This document shows positions 7,509-15,970 of a DNA stretch of 25,339 nt, piece by piece. How positions within the stretch are numbered: the stretch's first letter is position 1; the number at the start of each line of letters is the position of its first letter. Location of the stretch: assembly GCA_964389025.1 (NCBI GenBank), contig CAYMCQ010000062.1, forward strand, positions 1 to 25,339, read 5' to 3'. The notes under the pieces were generated by a model. It did no database searches. It worked only from the letters and a program-made list of their open reading frames with translations, and had not been told where the DNA came from. This DNA is from CAYMCQ01 sp964389025 (GTDB lineage Bacteria > Verrucomicrobiota > Verrucomicrobiia > Limisphaerales > CAYMCQ01). Made by a program: the position numbers and the translations under genes.

Positions 7509-8465
7509 ATGAAATTCCAAACCTTCGCTCCCATTTTCGCCGCAGCTTTGTTACTTTGGCCCAACGAAATGCAGCCCGCGCAGACCAACACGCCGTTTTC
7601 CAAATCCGAGCCGCAGCAAAAGATCGTGGACAACGCCGTCCGTCACGCGCTCGAAAAGTTTGCGGACAAAAAACTCAAGACCAACGAACTCGCCGTCACG
7701 CTGATTGATTTACGCGACGCGGAGAAACCGGCGCAGGCCAGCTATCGCGGTGGCGCACAGATTTATCCCGCCAGCGTCATCAAACTTTTTTATCTCGCCG
7801 CCGCGCATCGCTGGATGGAGGACGGCAAGTTGACCGACACCGAGGAACTTCGCCGCGCGATGAAGGACATGATCGTGGATTCCTACAACGAAGCCACCGG
7901 TTACATCGTGGACTTGCTGACCGGCACGACGAGCGGCCCGGAACTTTCGCCCGAGGAATTGGAGAAGTGGTATGACAAGCGCAACGCCGTGAACCGCTAC
8001 TTCGCATCGCTCGGCTACGCGAACATCAACGTGAACCGCAAACCGTGGGGCGAAGGTCCCTACGGTCGCGAAACGCAATCGGTGAAACTCCACAAACCGA
8101 ACCACCGCAACTGGCTCACGACCGACGCGACCGCGCGATTGCTCACAAGCATCGTCACGCACAAGGAAGTTTCCGCGAAGCGTTGCGATGAGATGTTGAA
8201 ATTGCTCGAACGAACTCCTTTCGACACGTCGTCATCGGCGAACCGGCAGGCAACGGAATATACCGGCAAAGCCTTGCCAAAAGGTTCGAAGCTCTGGTCA
8301 AAAGCCGGTTGGACAAGCGAAACGCGCCACGACGCCGCCTACGTCGAATTGCCCGGCGGAGAAAAATTCGTCCTCGTCACGTTCACCGTCAACCATGCGA
8401 ACGAAAAGGAGATCATTCCGACTGTTACCAAGACCATTGTCGAAGGGATGACCGCGTCGAAATGA
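7509..8465 (+). CDS. Exported serine hydrolase, class A beta-lactamase-like
   Basis: A 318-residue protein with a signal peptide-like start (KFQTFAPIFAAALLLWP) and a probable cleavage around residue 24. The penicillin-recognising fold is indicated by S89-V-I-K92 in YPASVIKLFYL, S125-Y-N127 in DSYNEATG and K265-A-G267 in SKAGWTSETRHDAAYVELPGG. These correspond to the SxxK, SxN and KTG elements. I do not see the ExxLN loop with the general base of true class A beta-lactamases, so hydrolysis of antibiotics is doubtful. A peptidoglycan- or peptide-acting hydrolase is as likely. It probably acts in the periplasm. Neighbouring genes give no functional hint. Confidence 0.8.
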   Translation: MKFQTFAPIFAAALLLWPNEMQPAQTNTPFSKSEPQQKIVDNAVRHALEKFADKKLKTNELAVTLIDLRDAEKPAQASYRGGAQIYPASVIKLFYLAAAHRWMEDGKLTDTEELRRAMKDMIVDSYNEATGYIVDLLTGTTSGPELSPEELEKWYDKRNAVNRYFASLGYANINVNRKPWGEGPYGRETQSVKLHKPNHRNWLTTDATARLLTSIVTHKEVSAKRCDEMLKLLERTPFDTSSSANRQATEYTGKALPKGSKLWSKAGWTSETRHDAAYVELPGGEKFVLVTFTVNHANEKEIIPTVTKTIVEGMTASK

Positions 8466-8493
8466 CAAGCTGCCATCGCGCCGCCGCCAGGTT

Positions 8494-8570
8494 TTGGACT
8501 GCGCCAGCCCTCTGGCGCTTTCTCCATCGAGCCGACGCACTGAAAGCGGCAGAGGACTGCCGCAGTCCAA
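8494..8570. repeat. Large imperfect palindrome, dispersed-repeat type
   Basis: Arms of 29 nt at 8494-8522 (starts TTGGACTGCGCCAGCC) and 8542-8570 (ends ACTGCCGCAGTCCAA) are reverse complements with three mismatches around a 19-nt loop. The ten outer base pairs are perfect. It fills most of the gap between the serine hydrolase and the permease. There is no T-tract, so a dispersed palindromic element is more likely than a terminator. I recall similar sequences in verrucomicrobial genomes but cannot confirm it here. Confidence 0.75.
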
Positions 8571-8616
8571 GACGCTTCGCGCCAAAAATTTCCCACTCGT
8601 TCTCGGAATAACCAAT

Positions 8617-8630
8617 TGCGTTCGAACGCA
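8617..8630. promoter_or_regulatory. 14-bp perfect palindrome upstream of permease gene
   Basis: TGCGTTCGAACGCA is its own reverse complement and lies 33 nt before the GTG start of the permease. The position suits a repressor operator, but no cognate regulator is nearby. Confidence 0.25.
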
Positions 8631-8662
8631 GAATCCGTAACTTCTGTCTCTCATATAACGAC

Positions 8663-9625
8663 GTGCGACAATTCACGACCATCGCAGCCAACGCTTTCAT
8701 GGAACTGGTTCGGCAGCCGATATTTCTGCTGCTGATGACCAGTTCTGCGCTGTTTGAAATCTTTCTCGCAACGCCTTACTACTTCGCGTTCGGCGATGAG
8801 CCGAAACTTGTCAAAAACAGCACCCTCGCCGTCATGCTGCTGGCTGGGTTGCTCGGGGCGGTTTTGAGTGCTTCTGCCTCACTTGCGCGTGAAATTCACG
8901 CGGGAACGGCGCTCGCCGTCCTTTCCAAACCCGTCGGTCGCGCAAAATTTTTGCTGGCGAAATACGTCGGCCTCATAGCAGCGCTCACCGTGGTAAGCTA
9001 CGTCAATCTCATCGCCGCGCTGCTTGCCAGCCGCATGGCTTTTGACGCCTACGGCTCGACCGATCTGTTCGCGCTCGGGATTTTTTTCCTCGGCTTCGTC
9101 GTCGCGTATCTCATCGGCGGCTTCACGAATTTTTTCCTGCGACGCCCGTTCGTTTCCGACGCGGTCTTTGGCGTAGTGCTGATGGTCACCGTCACTTTCG
9201 TGATCATCAGTTTCTTCAATAAAGACGGGCATCCGCAAGCGTTCGCATCTGGAGTGGACTGGCGGATTGTGCCAGCCGGAGTTTTGATCCTGTTCGCGCT
9301 TTGGATTCTCGCTGGGATCGCGCTTGCCTGTTCGACCCGCTTTGAAATGATTCCGACTTTGACGATCTGCACGGCGATTTTTTTGATTGGGCTGGTCTCG
9401 GATCATTTTTTCGGAAAACGCGCCGAAGACGGCACTTGGTGGGCGTCCGTGCTTTACGCCGTCGTCCCGAACTGGCAGAATTTTTGGATAGCGGACGCGC
9501 TCGAATCGAGCAAGGCGACGGTGCATTGGAGCTACGTTGGCAAAGCATTTGCCTATGTCGTCTGTTACGTCGGCGCGGCGCTGTCGGCAGCGGTGCTTTT
9601 GTTTGAAGAAAGAGAACTAACGTGA
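8663..9625 (+). CDS. ABC-2 type transporter permease
   Basis: A 320-residue integral membrane protein with about six hydrophobic spans: residues 16-40, 52-72, 100-125, 130-155, 168-188 and 210-250, plus a last span near 292-313. The N-terminal TIAANAFMELVRQPIF and the AREIHAGTALAVLSKPVGRAKFLLAKY cytoplasmic loop are typical of ABC-2 permeases of the NatB/GldF type. The first codon is GTG. No ATPase gene adjoins it; the nearest is at 16563, which already has its own permease. Substrate is unknown. It ends with TGA at 9623-9625, which overlaps the first base of an inverted repeat. Confidence 0.8.
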   Translation: MRQFTTIAANAFMELVRQPIFLLLMTSSALFEIFLATPYYFAFGDEPKLVKNSTLAVMLLAGLLGAVLSASASLAREIHAGTALAVLSKPVGRAKFLLAKYVGLIAALTVVSYVNLIAALLASRMAFDAYGSTDLFALGIFFLGFVVAYLIGGFTNFFLRRPFVSDAVFGVVLMVTVTFVIISFFNKDGHPQAFASGVDWRIVPAGVLILFALWILAGIALACSTRFEMIPTLTICTAIFLIGLVSDHFFGKRAEDGTWWASVLYAVVPNWQNFWIADALESSKATVHWSYVGKAFAYVVCYVGAALSAAVLLFEERELT

Positions 9626-10028
9626 ATTTGGAACTCAGGAAATCAGGAAAAGAAATTTGCTGGCGAAGGCACAAAAGCTTTCAGTTAATTGAAATGCAAT
9701 GCCTCGGACGCGTATGATTCACAACCGCTATTTGCCGGTGTGGTTGCACCGAGTTTGCAACGGTGTTTTTGGAGCGGCGTGGTTACTCGGTCTAGGCAGC
9801 ATTTGGTTCGGAGAGCCTGCTGGTAGCTGGCGACACATTGTGTCGCGCTGCCTGATTTGGTCTAGCGTTCCAGTCGGCGTCCTTTTGGCCATTGCTACAA
9901 GACGCTTCTCGATTGTCGAGGGTGTCGCGGGCGGCGAGGGTTACGACGAGCTGCATGAAAAAGATGAGAATAACTCGGTCTGATGGCTATTGGACAAAAA
10001 AATTTCCAGAGTTCCTGAGTTCCAAATT
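9625..10028. repeat. Inverted-repeat pair framing a small ORF
   Basis: AATTTGGAACTCAGGAA at 9625-9641 recurs as its exact reverse complement at 10012-10028. Allowing two mismatches, the pairing extends to 26 nt (9625-9650 and 10003-10028). The pair encloses about 400 bp with one 94-codon ORF and sits precisely between the permease stop codon and the SPFH start codon. No transposase is inside. It could be two copies of a dispersed repeat in opposite orientation or the ends of a small non-autonomous cassette. Confidence 0.75.
9699..9983 (+). CDS. Hypothetical 94-residue membrane protein
   Basis: No family is recognised. Residues about 21-38 (GVFGAAWLLGLGSIWFGE) and 48-68 (CLIWSSVPVGVLLAIATRR) look like two membrane spans, with an acidic tail ending DELHEKDENNSV. 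Codon use (CTA, TCT, ACA, GGT) is unlike the neighbouring GC-biased genes. The ORF lies wholly inside the inverted-repeat pair at 9625/10028, which fits a transferred insert. Expression is unproven; there is no good ribosome binding site. Confidence 0.4.
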   Translation: MPRTRMIHNRYLPVWLHRVCNGVFGAAWLLGLGSIWFGEPAGSWRHIVSRCLIWSSVPVGVLLAIATRRFSIVEGVAGGEGYDELHEKDENNSV

Positions 10029-10031
10029 AAA

Positions 10032-11912
10032 ATGGATCGAAACATAAAAAAAATCGGCCTGATAAATTTTCTGGCGCTGCTGGTCATTGGACTGGCGGCG
10101 CTGGCTGTCGCGCAATACGCAAACTCGTTCGCGGGAATCGTCAGCACGATTTTCATCGGTGTCGGCGTGCTCGTGGCGGCGGTGAGCTGGTTTCAGATGC
10201 GGCTCGAAGACCGCGAGCGGCTGGAGAAGCTCGAGTTCGACGAAATGGCCAAAGCCCGCGCCGGCTCCGGCCTGTTTGAGACCAAAGACGCCGAACTTTT
10301 CCCGGCGCAACGCTCCCGCGAGCAGTTCGAGAAATTTTTCGTGCCGGTCTTCACCGTCGGAATTTTTCTCGCGCAAGGCTTCGCAGCGTTGGCGCTCTGG
10401 CGGCTGACGAGACTCAATCCCACCCTGCACAAGGAATCCACGCTCATGGCGCTCGGGTTCTTCGCGGTATTTTTCCTGATTCTGTTCCTGCTCGGAAAAT
10501 ATTCCGCTGGCATCGCGCGGCTGGAAAAACAGCGGTTGCTGCGGCCCGGCGCGGGTTATCTGCTGTTGGGCGCGTTTCTGTGTTTCCTCGTTGCGGCAGG
10601 AATAGTCGCCGTCGCAGCAGGTTTTCCGAAGGCGGACGTGTGGCTGGCGCGCGGGCTATGCGTGCTGCTCGCGCTGACGGCGGTTGAAACGCTCGTCAAT
10701 CTCATCCTCGAAATCTACCGCCCGCGGGTGCGCGGCAAGGAAGTCCGTCCGCTCTACGAAAGCCGCCTCGTCGGTCTGCTCGGCCAGCCCGAAGGTCTGG
10801 TCACAACGGCGGCGCAGGCGATTGATTACCAGTTCGGTTTCAAAGTTTCCGAGACGTGGTTTTATCAGGCGCTCGCGGAGAAATTACCGATGCTCATCCT
10901 TGCGCTCGCGGCGGTCATGATTTTGTCGTCCTGCATCGTATTTATCGAGCCGGGTGAGCAGGCGTTGGTGGAACGTTTCGGCAGGCCGGTTGAAAATCGG
11001 CGCGTGCTCGGCCCCGGCCCGCACTTGAAACTGCCGTGGCCTGCGGATAAAATTTACCGATTCCCCGTCCGCGAAGTGCAGTCGTTCAACATCGGTTTCG
11101 TTCCCGACCCGGCGCGCGAGAAGGACAAAGTGATCCTTTGGACAGTGCAGCATTACAAGGAGGAGTTCAACCTGCTCGTCGCCAGCCGCGAGCAGCAAAC
11201 TCTTTCCGGCACGAACCAAACCTCGACCGAAAAAGCCGTGCCTGTGAACCTGCTCGTCGCGGGAATTCCCGTCCAGTTCCACATCACCAACGTCCTCGCG
11301 TGGGCTTACGCGCACGAAGACGCCAAGGTGTTGCTCGAACAACTCGCCACGCGCGAAGTCGTGCGCTACCTCGCCGGGGTTGACCTCATTGAAATCATGT
11401 CCACTGGCCGCGAGCAGGCCGCGTCGGATTTGCAACAGCGTATTCAAGACCGCGCGAACGAACTCGATCTCGGCGTGGAAATTCTTTTTGTTGGTCTGCA
11501 AGACATCCATCCGCCGACGAAAGTTGCGCCTGACTATGAAGCCGTCGTCGGCGCGCGGCAGGAGATCGAGGCGAAGAAATTGAAAGCGCAGGGCGAGGCC
11601 GCCATAACTGTCCCCGCCGCGCAAGCCGAGGCGCAAAGGAGAATTCGCGAAGCCGAATCCGAAGCGTTGAGCCGCGTGACCGCCGCTGCCGCGACCGCCG
11701 CGCGGTTCACGAATCAGATCGCCGCCTACAAAGCCGCGCCGGATGTTTATTTGCAGCGGCTTTATCTGCAGACGCTCGCGCAATCCAGCGGCGGCGCGCG
11801 CAAATACGTCATCGGCACCACGAACATCGCCGAGGTGGACCAGCTCAATCTCGAAGACAAGCTGTCCTCCATCTATGAACGGGTCGGCGTGCCGCCGCCG
11901 GACAAAAAATGA
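10032..11912 (+). CDS. SPFH (HflK-like) protein with N-terminal multi-span domain
   Basis: A 626-residue protein from the ATG at 10032. A TTG 42 nt upstream is in frame but lies in an inverted repeat, so it is not preferred. The first 280 residues carry about six hydrophobic spans in pairs (near 8-52, 100-160 and 170-225). A further span at about 285-303 is followed by the SPFH start VFIEPGEQALVERFGRPV. The SPFH domain runs to about 510 with VNLLVAGIPVQFHITN and YLAGVDLIEIMSTGREQAASDLQ. Next come an Ala/Glu-rich coiled coil (about 515-560) and a C-terminal YLQTLAQSSGGARKYVIG. HflK/HflC modulate the FtsH membrane protease; no ftsH gene is here. The extra membrane domain is larger than in classical HflK. 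It is first of three adjacent SPFH genes. Confidence 0.82.
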   Translation: MDRNIKKIGLINFLALLVIGLAALAVAQYANSFAGIVSTIFIGVGVLVAAVSWFQMRLEDRERLEKLEFDEMAKARAGSGLFETKDAELFPAQRSREQFEKFFVPVFTVGIFLAQGFAALALWRLTRLNPTLHKESTLMALGFFAVFFLILFLLGKYSAGIARLEKQRLLRPGAGYLLLGAFLCFLVAAGIVAVAAGFPKADVWLARGLCVLLALTAVETLVNLILEIYRPRVRGKEVRPLYESRLVGLLGQPEGLVTTAAQAIDYQFGFKVSETWFYQALAEKLPMLILALAAVMILSSCIVFIEPGEQALVERFGRPVENRRVLGPGPHLKLPWPADKIYRFPVREVQSFNIGFVPDPAREKDKVILWTVQHYKEEFNLLVASREQQTLSGTNQTSTEKAVPVNLLVAGIPVQFHITNVLAWAYAHEDAKVLLEQLATREVVRYLAGVDLIEIMSTGREQAASDLQQRIQDRANELDLGVEILFVGLQDIHPPTKVAPDYEAVVGARQEIEAKKLKAQGEAAITVPAAQAEAQRRIREAESEALSRVTAAAATAARFTNQIAAYKAAPDVYLQRLYLQTLAQSSGGARKYVIGTTNIAEVDQLNLEDKLSSIYERVGVPPPDKK

Positions 11913-11921
11913 TCTGATTTT

Positions 11922-12818
11922 ATGAAACGAAATTACGCACTCATCATCGGAATCCTGCTCGCGCTGATTTTCGCCTCGCTCTGGTGCTGCTACCAGGTGC
12001 GCCAGACGGAGATCGCGCTCGTGACCACGTTCGGCAAGCCGACCCGCGATGTCTTCGAGCCGGGACTTTATTTCAAGTGGCCGCCGCCGATCCAAAAAGT
12101 CCAGATGTTCGACAAGCGCATCCAGAATTTCGAAAGCAAATTCGAGGAATCACCGACGAGGGACAGTTATCTTGTTTTGTTCTCCGTTTACTGCGGCTGG
12201 ACGATCAACGACCCGGCGATGTTCCGCGAACGTTTCGGCGGCTCGGTCGCGCGCGCGGAAAACGATCTGGACGGTCTGATCCGGAGCGCGAAGAACGCGA
12301 TCATCAGCAAGCACCCGTTCTCGCATTTCATTTCCACGGACGAAAAAGAATTGAAGTTCGAGGACGTGGAGAAGGAAATCCTCGCCGCAGTCCAGCCGCA
12401 GGCGAAGGCGAATTACGGCATGGACGTGAAATTTCTCGGCATCAAACGCATCGGCCTGCCCGAAAGCATCACGCAAAAAGTTTTTGAGCGCATGACGGCG
12501 GAACGGCAGCGCTTTGTGCAGAAGTTGCAGGGCGAAGGCGACAAGCAGGCCAGCGACATCAAGAGCGCCGCCGACCGCGAGCGCCGGGAGATTTTGGGCG
12601 CAGCTGAAAGCTCCGTCATCAAAATCAAGGGCGAGGCCGACCTCGAAGTCGCCAAGCACCTCGCCGTCTTCGAACAGAACCCCGAACTCGCAATATTTTT
12701 GCTGAAGCGCGAATCGCTGGAACAAACATTGAAGGAAAACGCGACGCTCATTCTCGACCAGCGCACGCCGCCATTTGATCTGCTGAACGGAACGCCTAAG
12801 TCGTCGGAAAAAAAATGA
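11922..12818 (+). CDS. hflC: SPFH protein, HflC-like
   Basis: A 298-residue protein with one N-terminal span (residues 5-25) and an SPFH domain starting VRQTEIALVTTFGKPTRDVFEPGLYFKWP. The pattern of GIKRIGLPESITQKVFERMTAERQRFVQKLQGEGDKQA around residues 185-220, followed by a charged helix with AADRERREI, is typical of HflC. It would sit in the inner membrane with a large periplasmic domain and form a ring with HflK partners. It begins 9 nt after the previous SPFH gene. A run of eight A residues precedes its stop, which overlaps the next start as ATGA. Assignment to HflC rather than another SPFH subclass is inferred from length and these blocks. Confidence 0.8.
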   Translation: MKRNYALIIGILLALIFASLWCCYQVRQTEIALVTTFGKPTRDVFEPGLYFKWPPPIQKVQMFDKRIQNFESKFEESPTRDSYLVLFSVYCGWTINDPAMFRERFGGSVARAENDLDGLIRSAKNAIISKHPFSHFISTDEKELKFEDVEKEILAAVQPQAKANYGMDVKFLGIKRIGLPESITQKVFERMTAERQRFVQKLQGEGDKQASDIKSAADRERREILGAAESSVIKIKGEADLEVAKHLAVFEQNPELAIFLLKRESLEQTLKENATLILDQRTPPFDLLNGTPKSSEKK

Positions 12819-13900
12819 TTTCGATGAACGACCACCAACACGAAAACAAACCCGCGCCGCCGGAAACACCGCTGGACACCGGCTCGAAAGCGCTCGAAGA
12901 AGCGTTGCGCAGCAGCTTTGTCATTGTCAAGGCGGTGCTCGTGGTGATGGTGGTTGTTTTTATTTTTTCCGGCGTGCGCAGCGTCGGGCCGCAGGAGCGC
13001 GCGGTGGTTCTGCGTTTTGGAAAACCGGTCGGCACGGGCGCGGAACAACTGCTGAAACCTGGTTTTCATTGGGCGTGGCCATATCCGATTGATGAGGTCG
13101 TCAAGATTCAAGTCGGCGAAATCCAGACCGTCACTTCATCTGTCGGCTGGTATTCGCAGCCGCCGGGACAGGAACTCGCCGGCGTCGAGCCGCCCGCGTT
13201 GCCGTCGCTGAATCCTTCGAGCGAAGGCTACGCGCTGACCGGGGATGGCAACATCGTCCACGTCAAGGCGACGATGCGCTACCGCATCAGCGACCCGCTG
13301 GCGTATGAATTCAATTTCACGAATGCGGCGCAGATCGCGCAAAACATTTTGGACAACGCGCTCGTTTACGCCGCGGCGCACTCGACGGTTGACGACGCGT
13401 TGAAGATCATCCGTTTCAAGGAAAACCTCTTGGCGCGCGTCAGCCAGCAAATCGCCGACCGCAAACTCGGCATCACGCTCGAGCCGTTGGACGTCACCGT
13501 CGTCCCGCCGACGACCGTGAAGGCCGCGTTCCGCGCGGTGCTCGACGCAGAGCAGGATCGAAGCTCGGCCGTCCTCGCCGCCGACCGTTACGCCTGGACC
13601 AACAAGCTCGCCGCGCAAAGCGAGGCGACGATTTTGACGAACGTCGCGCAGGCCGACCGCGCGAATCTGGTGCTGAATGTCGCAGAGGAGGCAAAAATAT
13701 TTTCAAATCTGCTGCCGCAGTATCAGATCAATCCTGAACTGCTCCGCCAGCGTTTGTTGACCGAGAAGTGGCAGCAAATTCTGACAAACACCGCGGTGGA
13801 CAAATTTTTCCTGCCCGACCGCGACGATGGAAAAGCGCGCGAACTGAGATTACTTTTGAACCGCAAACCGCGCGCCGCGCAACCGCAGCCGCAACAGTAA
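12815..13900 (+). CDS. hflK: SPFH protein, HflK-like
   Basis: A 361-residue protein with a short polar N-terminus (HQHENKPAPPETP), one span at about residues 38-58, and an SPFH domain opening SVGPQERAVVLRFGKPVG. It has the HflK-type block ALTGDGNIVHVKATMRYRISDP (near residues 144-165) and a coiled-coil region from about 255. The ATG overlaps the stop of the HflC-like gene by four bases, so translation is probably coupled. A second ATG nine bases later is possible. The stop lies 20 nt before the metal ATPase, so all four genes may share one transcript. The C-terminus is Arg/Gln rich, as in many HflK proteins. Confidence 0.8.
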   Translation: MISMNDHQHENKPAPPETPLDTGSKALEEALRSSFVIVKAVLVVMVVVFIFSGVRSVGPQERAVVLRFGKPVGTGAEQLLKPGFHWAWPYPIDEVVKIQVGEIQTVTSSVGWYSQPPGQELAGVEPPALPSLNPSSEGYALTGDGNIVHVKATMRYRISDPLAYEFNFTNAAQIAQNILDNALVYAAAHSTVDDALKIIRFKENLLARVSQQIADRKLGITLEPLDVTVVPPTTVKAAFRAVLDAEQDRSSAVLAADRYAWTNKLAAQSEATILTNVAQADRANLVLNVAEEAKIFSNLLPQYQINPELLRQRLLTEKWQQILTNTAVDKFFLPDRDDGKARELRLLLNRKPRAAQPQPQQ

Positions 13901-13920
13901 AATTGAAACTGATTTAACAA

Positions 13921-15924
13921 ATGCAAGTCACTTCCCTTCTCAGCCGCCACGAGCACGAGCACGTTCACGACGAGTCGTGCGCAAGCTGCGGCCACGAACA
14001 CGAACACGAACACACGCCGATTCACCTCACGCAGACGCTCATCGGCCTCATCTTCGTCGTCAATGCCTTCCTCGTGGACTGGATTTTCGACCGGGGCGGC
14101 ACGGTGGCGAGCGCCAGCGCGTTCATCGGCTCGGTCATCCTTGGCTATCCAATCATGCTGACTGCGATCAAAGATTTGCGTCGCGGAGTTCTCAGCATCA
14201 ACGAGCTTGTCGCCATCGCCGTGCTCGCCGCGTTCGCGTCCGGCGATTACAAGACCGCCGGACTCGTCGCGTTTTTCATGCTCATGGGCGAGTTCATCGA
14301 AACCCGCACCGCTGAAGGCGCGCGCGCTTCCATCGAGTCGCTCATCAAACTCACGCCGACAAAGGCGCGGCGCATCCGCAAAGAAGGAAATGAGGAAGAA
14401 GTCGCCGCCAGTGAACTCGCAATCGGCGACGTGATTCGGATCCGTCCCGGCGACAATGTCGCTGCCGACGGCGTCATCACCAACGGCCAAGGCTCGTTCA
14501 ATCAAGCAACGATCACCGGCGAATCCTTGCCCGTTGACAAAAGGCCCGGCGACGAAGTTTTTGCCGGAACGCAAAATTTGACCGGCGTTCTGGAGATCAA
14601 AGTCAGCCGCGCTGGGACGGACACCACGCTGGGTCGTGTCCGCGAACTCATCTTGGCCGCGGAAAAAACCAAGCTGCCCATCATGAAGATCGTGGACCAA
14701 TACATGGGGTTTTACACGCCGCTCGTGCTGGTCATCGGCGCGCTGGTCTGGGCGTTCACGCACGACTTGACCCGCGTCATCGCCGTGCTCATCGTCGCCT
14801 GCCCGTGCGCATTCATTCTTGCAACGCCCACAGCGATGGTCGCCGCGCTCTCCGCCGCCGCGCGCCTCGGAATTTTGATCAAGAACGTCGCCGACATCGA
14901 ACTCGCCGCCAAGATCAACGCCTTCATCTTCGACAAAACCGGCACGATTACTACCGGGAAACTCGCGGTGAGCCGTCTCGCGCCAATTGGCGAAACGAAA
15001 CCCGCCGAACTTTTGCTGCTCGCCGCATCCGCTGAGAAATACAGCAACCATCCCACGGCCAAAGCGCTCGCTGAACTGGCTGGCGAAGCCGGCGTTCCCC
15101 TCGCCGAGCCAAAAGATTTTACAGAAACAGCCGGTCGCGGCATCAAGGCGAATGTGAACGGCGCGACTGTTTTGGTTGGCCGTGCGCAATGGCTCAAGGA
15201 CAACGGCGTTACAGATGATTTTCTAAAATCCGTTGACCTGAACGAGACGGAGGGCTTCAGCCTGATCTTCGTCGCGCGCAACGGCAAGTGCATCGGCTGG
15301 GTCGGCTTGCAGGACAAGACGCGAACCGAAGCGCGCGAAGCCCTTGCCGAACTGAAGGAAGCCGGTGTCCGCCGCATCGCGATGGTTTCTGGCGACCGCC
15401 AGCCGGTCGCCATCCGAGTTGCGAAGGAGATCGGCTGCGAAGAAGTTGTCGGCGATTGTTTGCCGCAAACGAAAGTAGAGTTCGTTCGCGCCACGAAGGC
15501 CAAAGGCTACCGTGTCGCCGTCGTCGGCGATGGCGTGAACGACGCGCCCGCGCTCGCAGCGGGTGACATCGGCATCGCGATGGGCGCAGCCGGAAGCGAG
15601 GTTGCCATTCACAGCGCGACGATTGCGCTGATGAACAACGACCTTCGCCGCCTGCCGTTTCTCGTGAAGCTTTCCCGCAGCACGCGCGCAGTCATCAACC
15701 AGAATTTTCTTTTCGGCGTGCTGTTCATCATCATCGGACTCACCGCCGCGTCGCTCGGCTACGTCGGCCCGATTGTCGCGGCGATCTTGCACAACGTCGG
15801 CTCGCTCATCGTCGTCTTCAACAGCGCGCGCCTCGTCCGCAAAGGCGAGGAGTTGGAGCATTATCATCCGGAAACGGTTGAAACGCCACGCGCAACAGGT
15901 CAACTGACGCCGAAGCTCGCGTGA
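13921..15924 (+). CDS. P1B-type heavy-metal translocating ATPase
   Basis: A 667-residue metal pump. Residues 9-33 form a His/Glu-rich stretch (HEHEHVHDE, then CASCGHEHEHEH) that could bind metal. It replaces the usual ferredoxin-like domain. Core motifs are T199-G-E201 (actuator), C294-P-C296 in the ion-path helix, the phosphorylated D338 in DKTGT, H377-P378 in the nucleotide domain, and GDGVND from residue 536. The last spans end HNVGSLIVVFNSARL. CPC motifs occur in copper and zinc/cadmium/lead pumps. The His-rich start and the absence of a CxxC domain favour Zn/Cd/Co, but the metal is not settled. It follows the SPFH cluster by 20 nt. Confidence 0.9.
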   Translation: MQVTSLLSRHEHEHVHDESCASCGHEHEHEHTPIHLTQTLIGLIFVVNAFLVDWIFDRGGTVASASAFIGSVILGYPIMLTAIKDLRRGVLSINELVAIAVLAAFASGDYKTAGLVAFFMLMGEFIETRTAEGARASIESLIKLTPTKARRIRKEGNEEEVAASELAIGDVIRIRPGDNVAADGVITNGQGSFNQATITGESLPVDKRPGDEVFAGTQNLTGVLEIKVSRAGTDTTLGRVRELILAAEKTKLPIMKIVDQYMGFYTPLVLVIGALVWAFTHDLTRVIAVLIVACPCAFILATPTAMVAALSAAARLGILIKNVADIELAAKINAFIFDKTGTITTGKLAVSRLAPIGETKPAELLLLAASAEKYSNHPTAKALAELAGEAGVPLAEPKDFTETAGRGIKANVNGATVLVGRAQWLKDNGVTDDFLKSVDLNETEGFSLIFVARNGKCIGWVGLQDKTRTEAREALAELKEAGVRRIAMVSGDRQPVAIRVAKEIGCEEVVGDCLPQTKVEFVRATKAKGYRVAVVGDGVNDAPALAAGDIGIAMGAAGSEVAIHSATIALMNNDLRRLPFLVKLSRSTRAVINQNFLFGVLFIIIGLTAASLGYVGPIVAAILHNVGSLIVVFNSARLVRKGEELEHYHPETVETPRATGQLTPKLA

Positions 15925-15970
15925 TGTTCGAAGGCTTGCTGGCGCTGTAAAATGCAGTTAATTTATCGCC

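Noticed and set aside
9990..10031. TTG at 9990 as the start of the first SPFH protein
   Set aside because: The 14 extra residues are encoded by the inverted repeat; an ATG follows at 10032 with a normal membrane-protein start.
13723..15189. 488-codon minus-strand ORF opposite the metal ATPase
   Set aside because: Spans the hflK-like/ATPase boundary on the other strand; composition is that of an antisense shadow.
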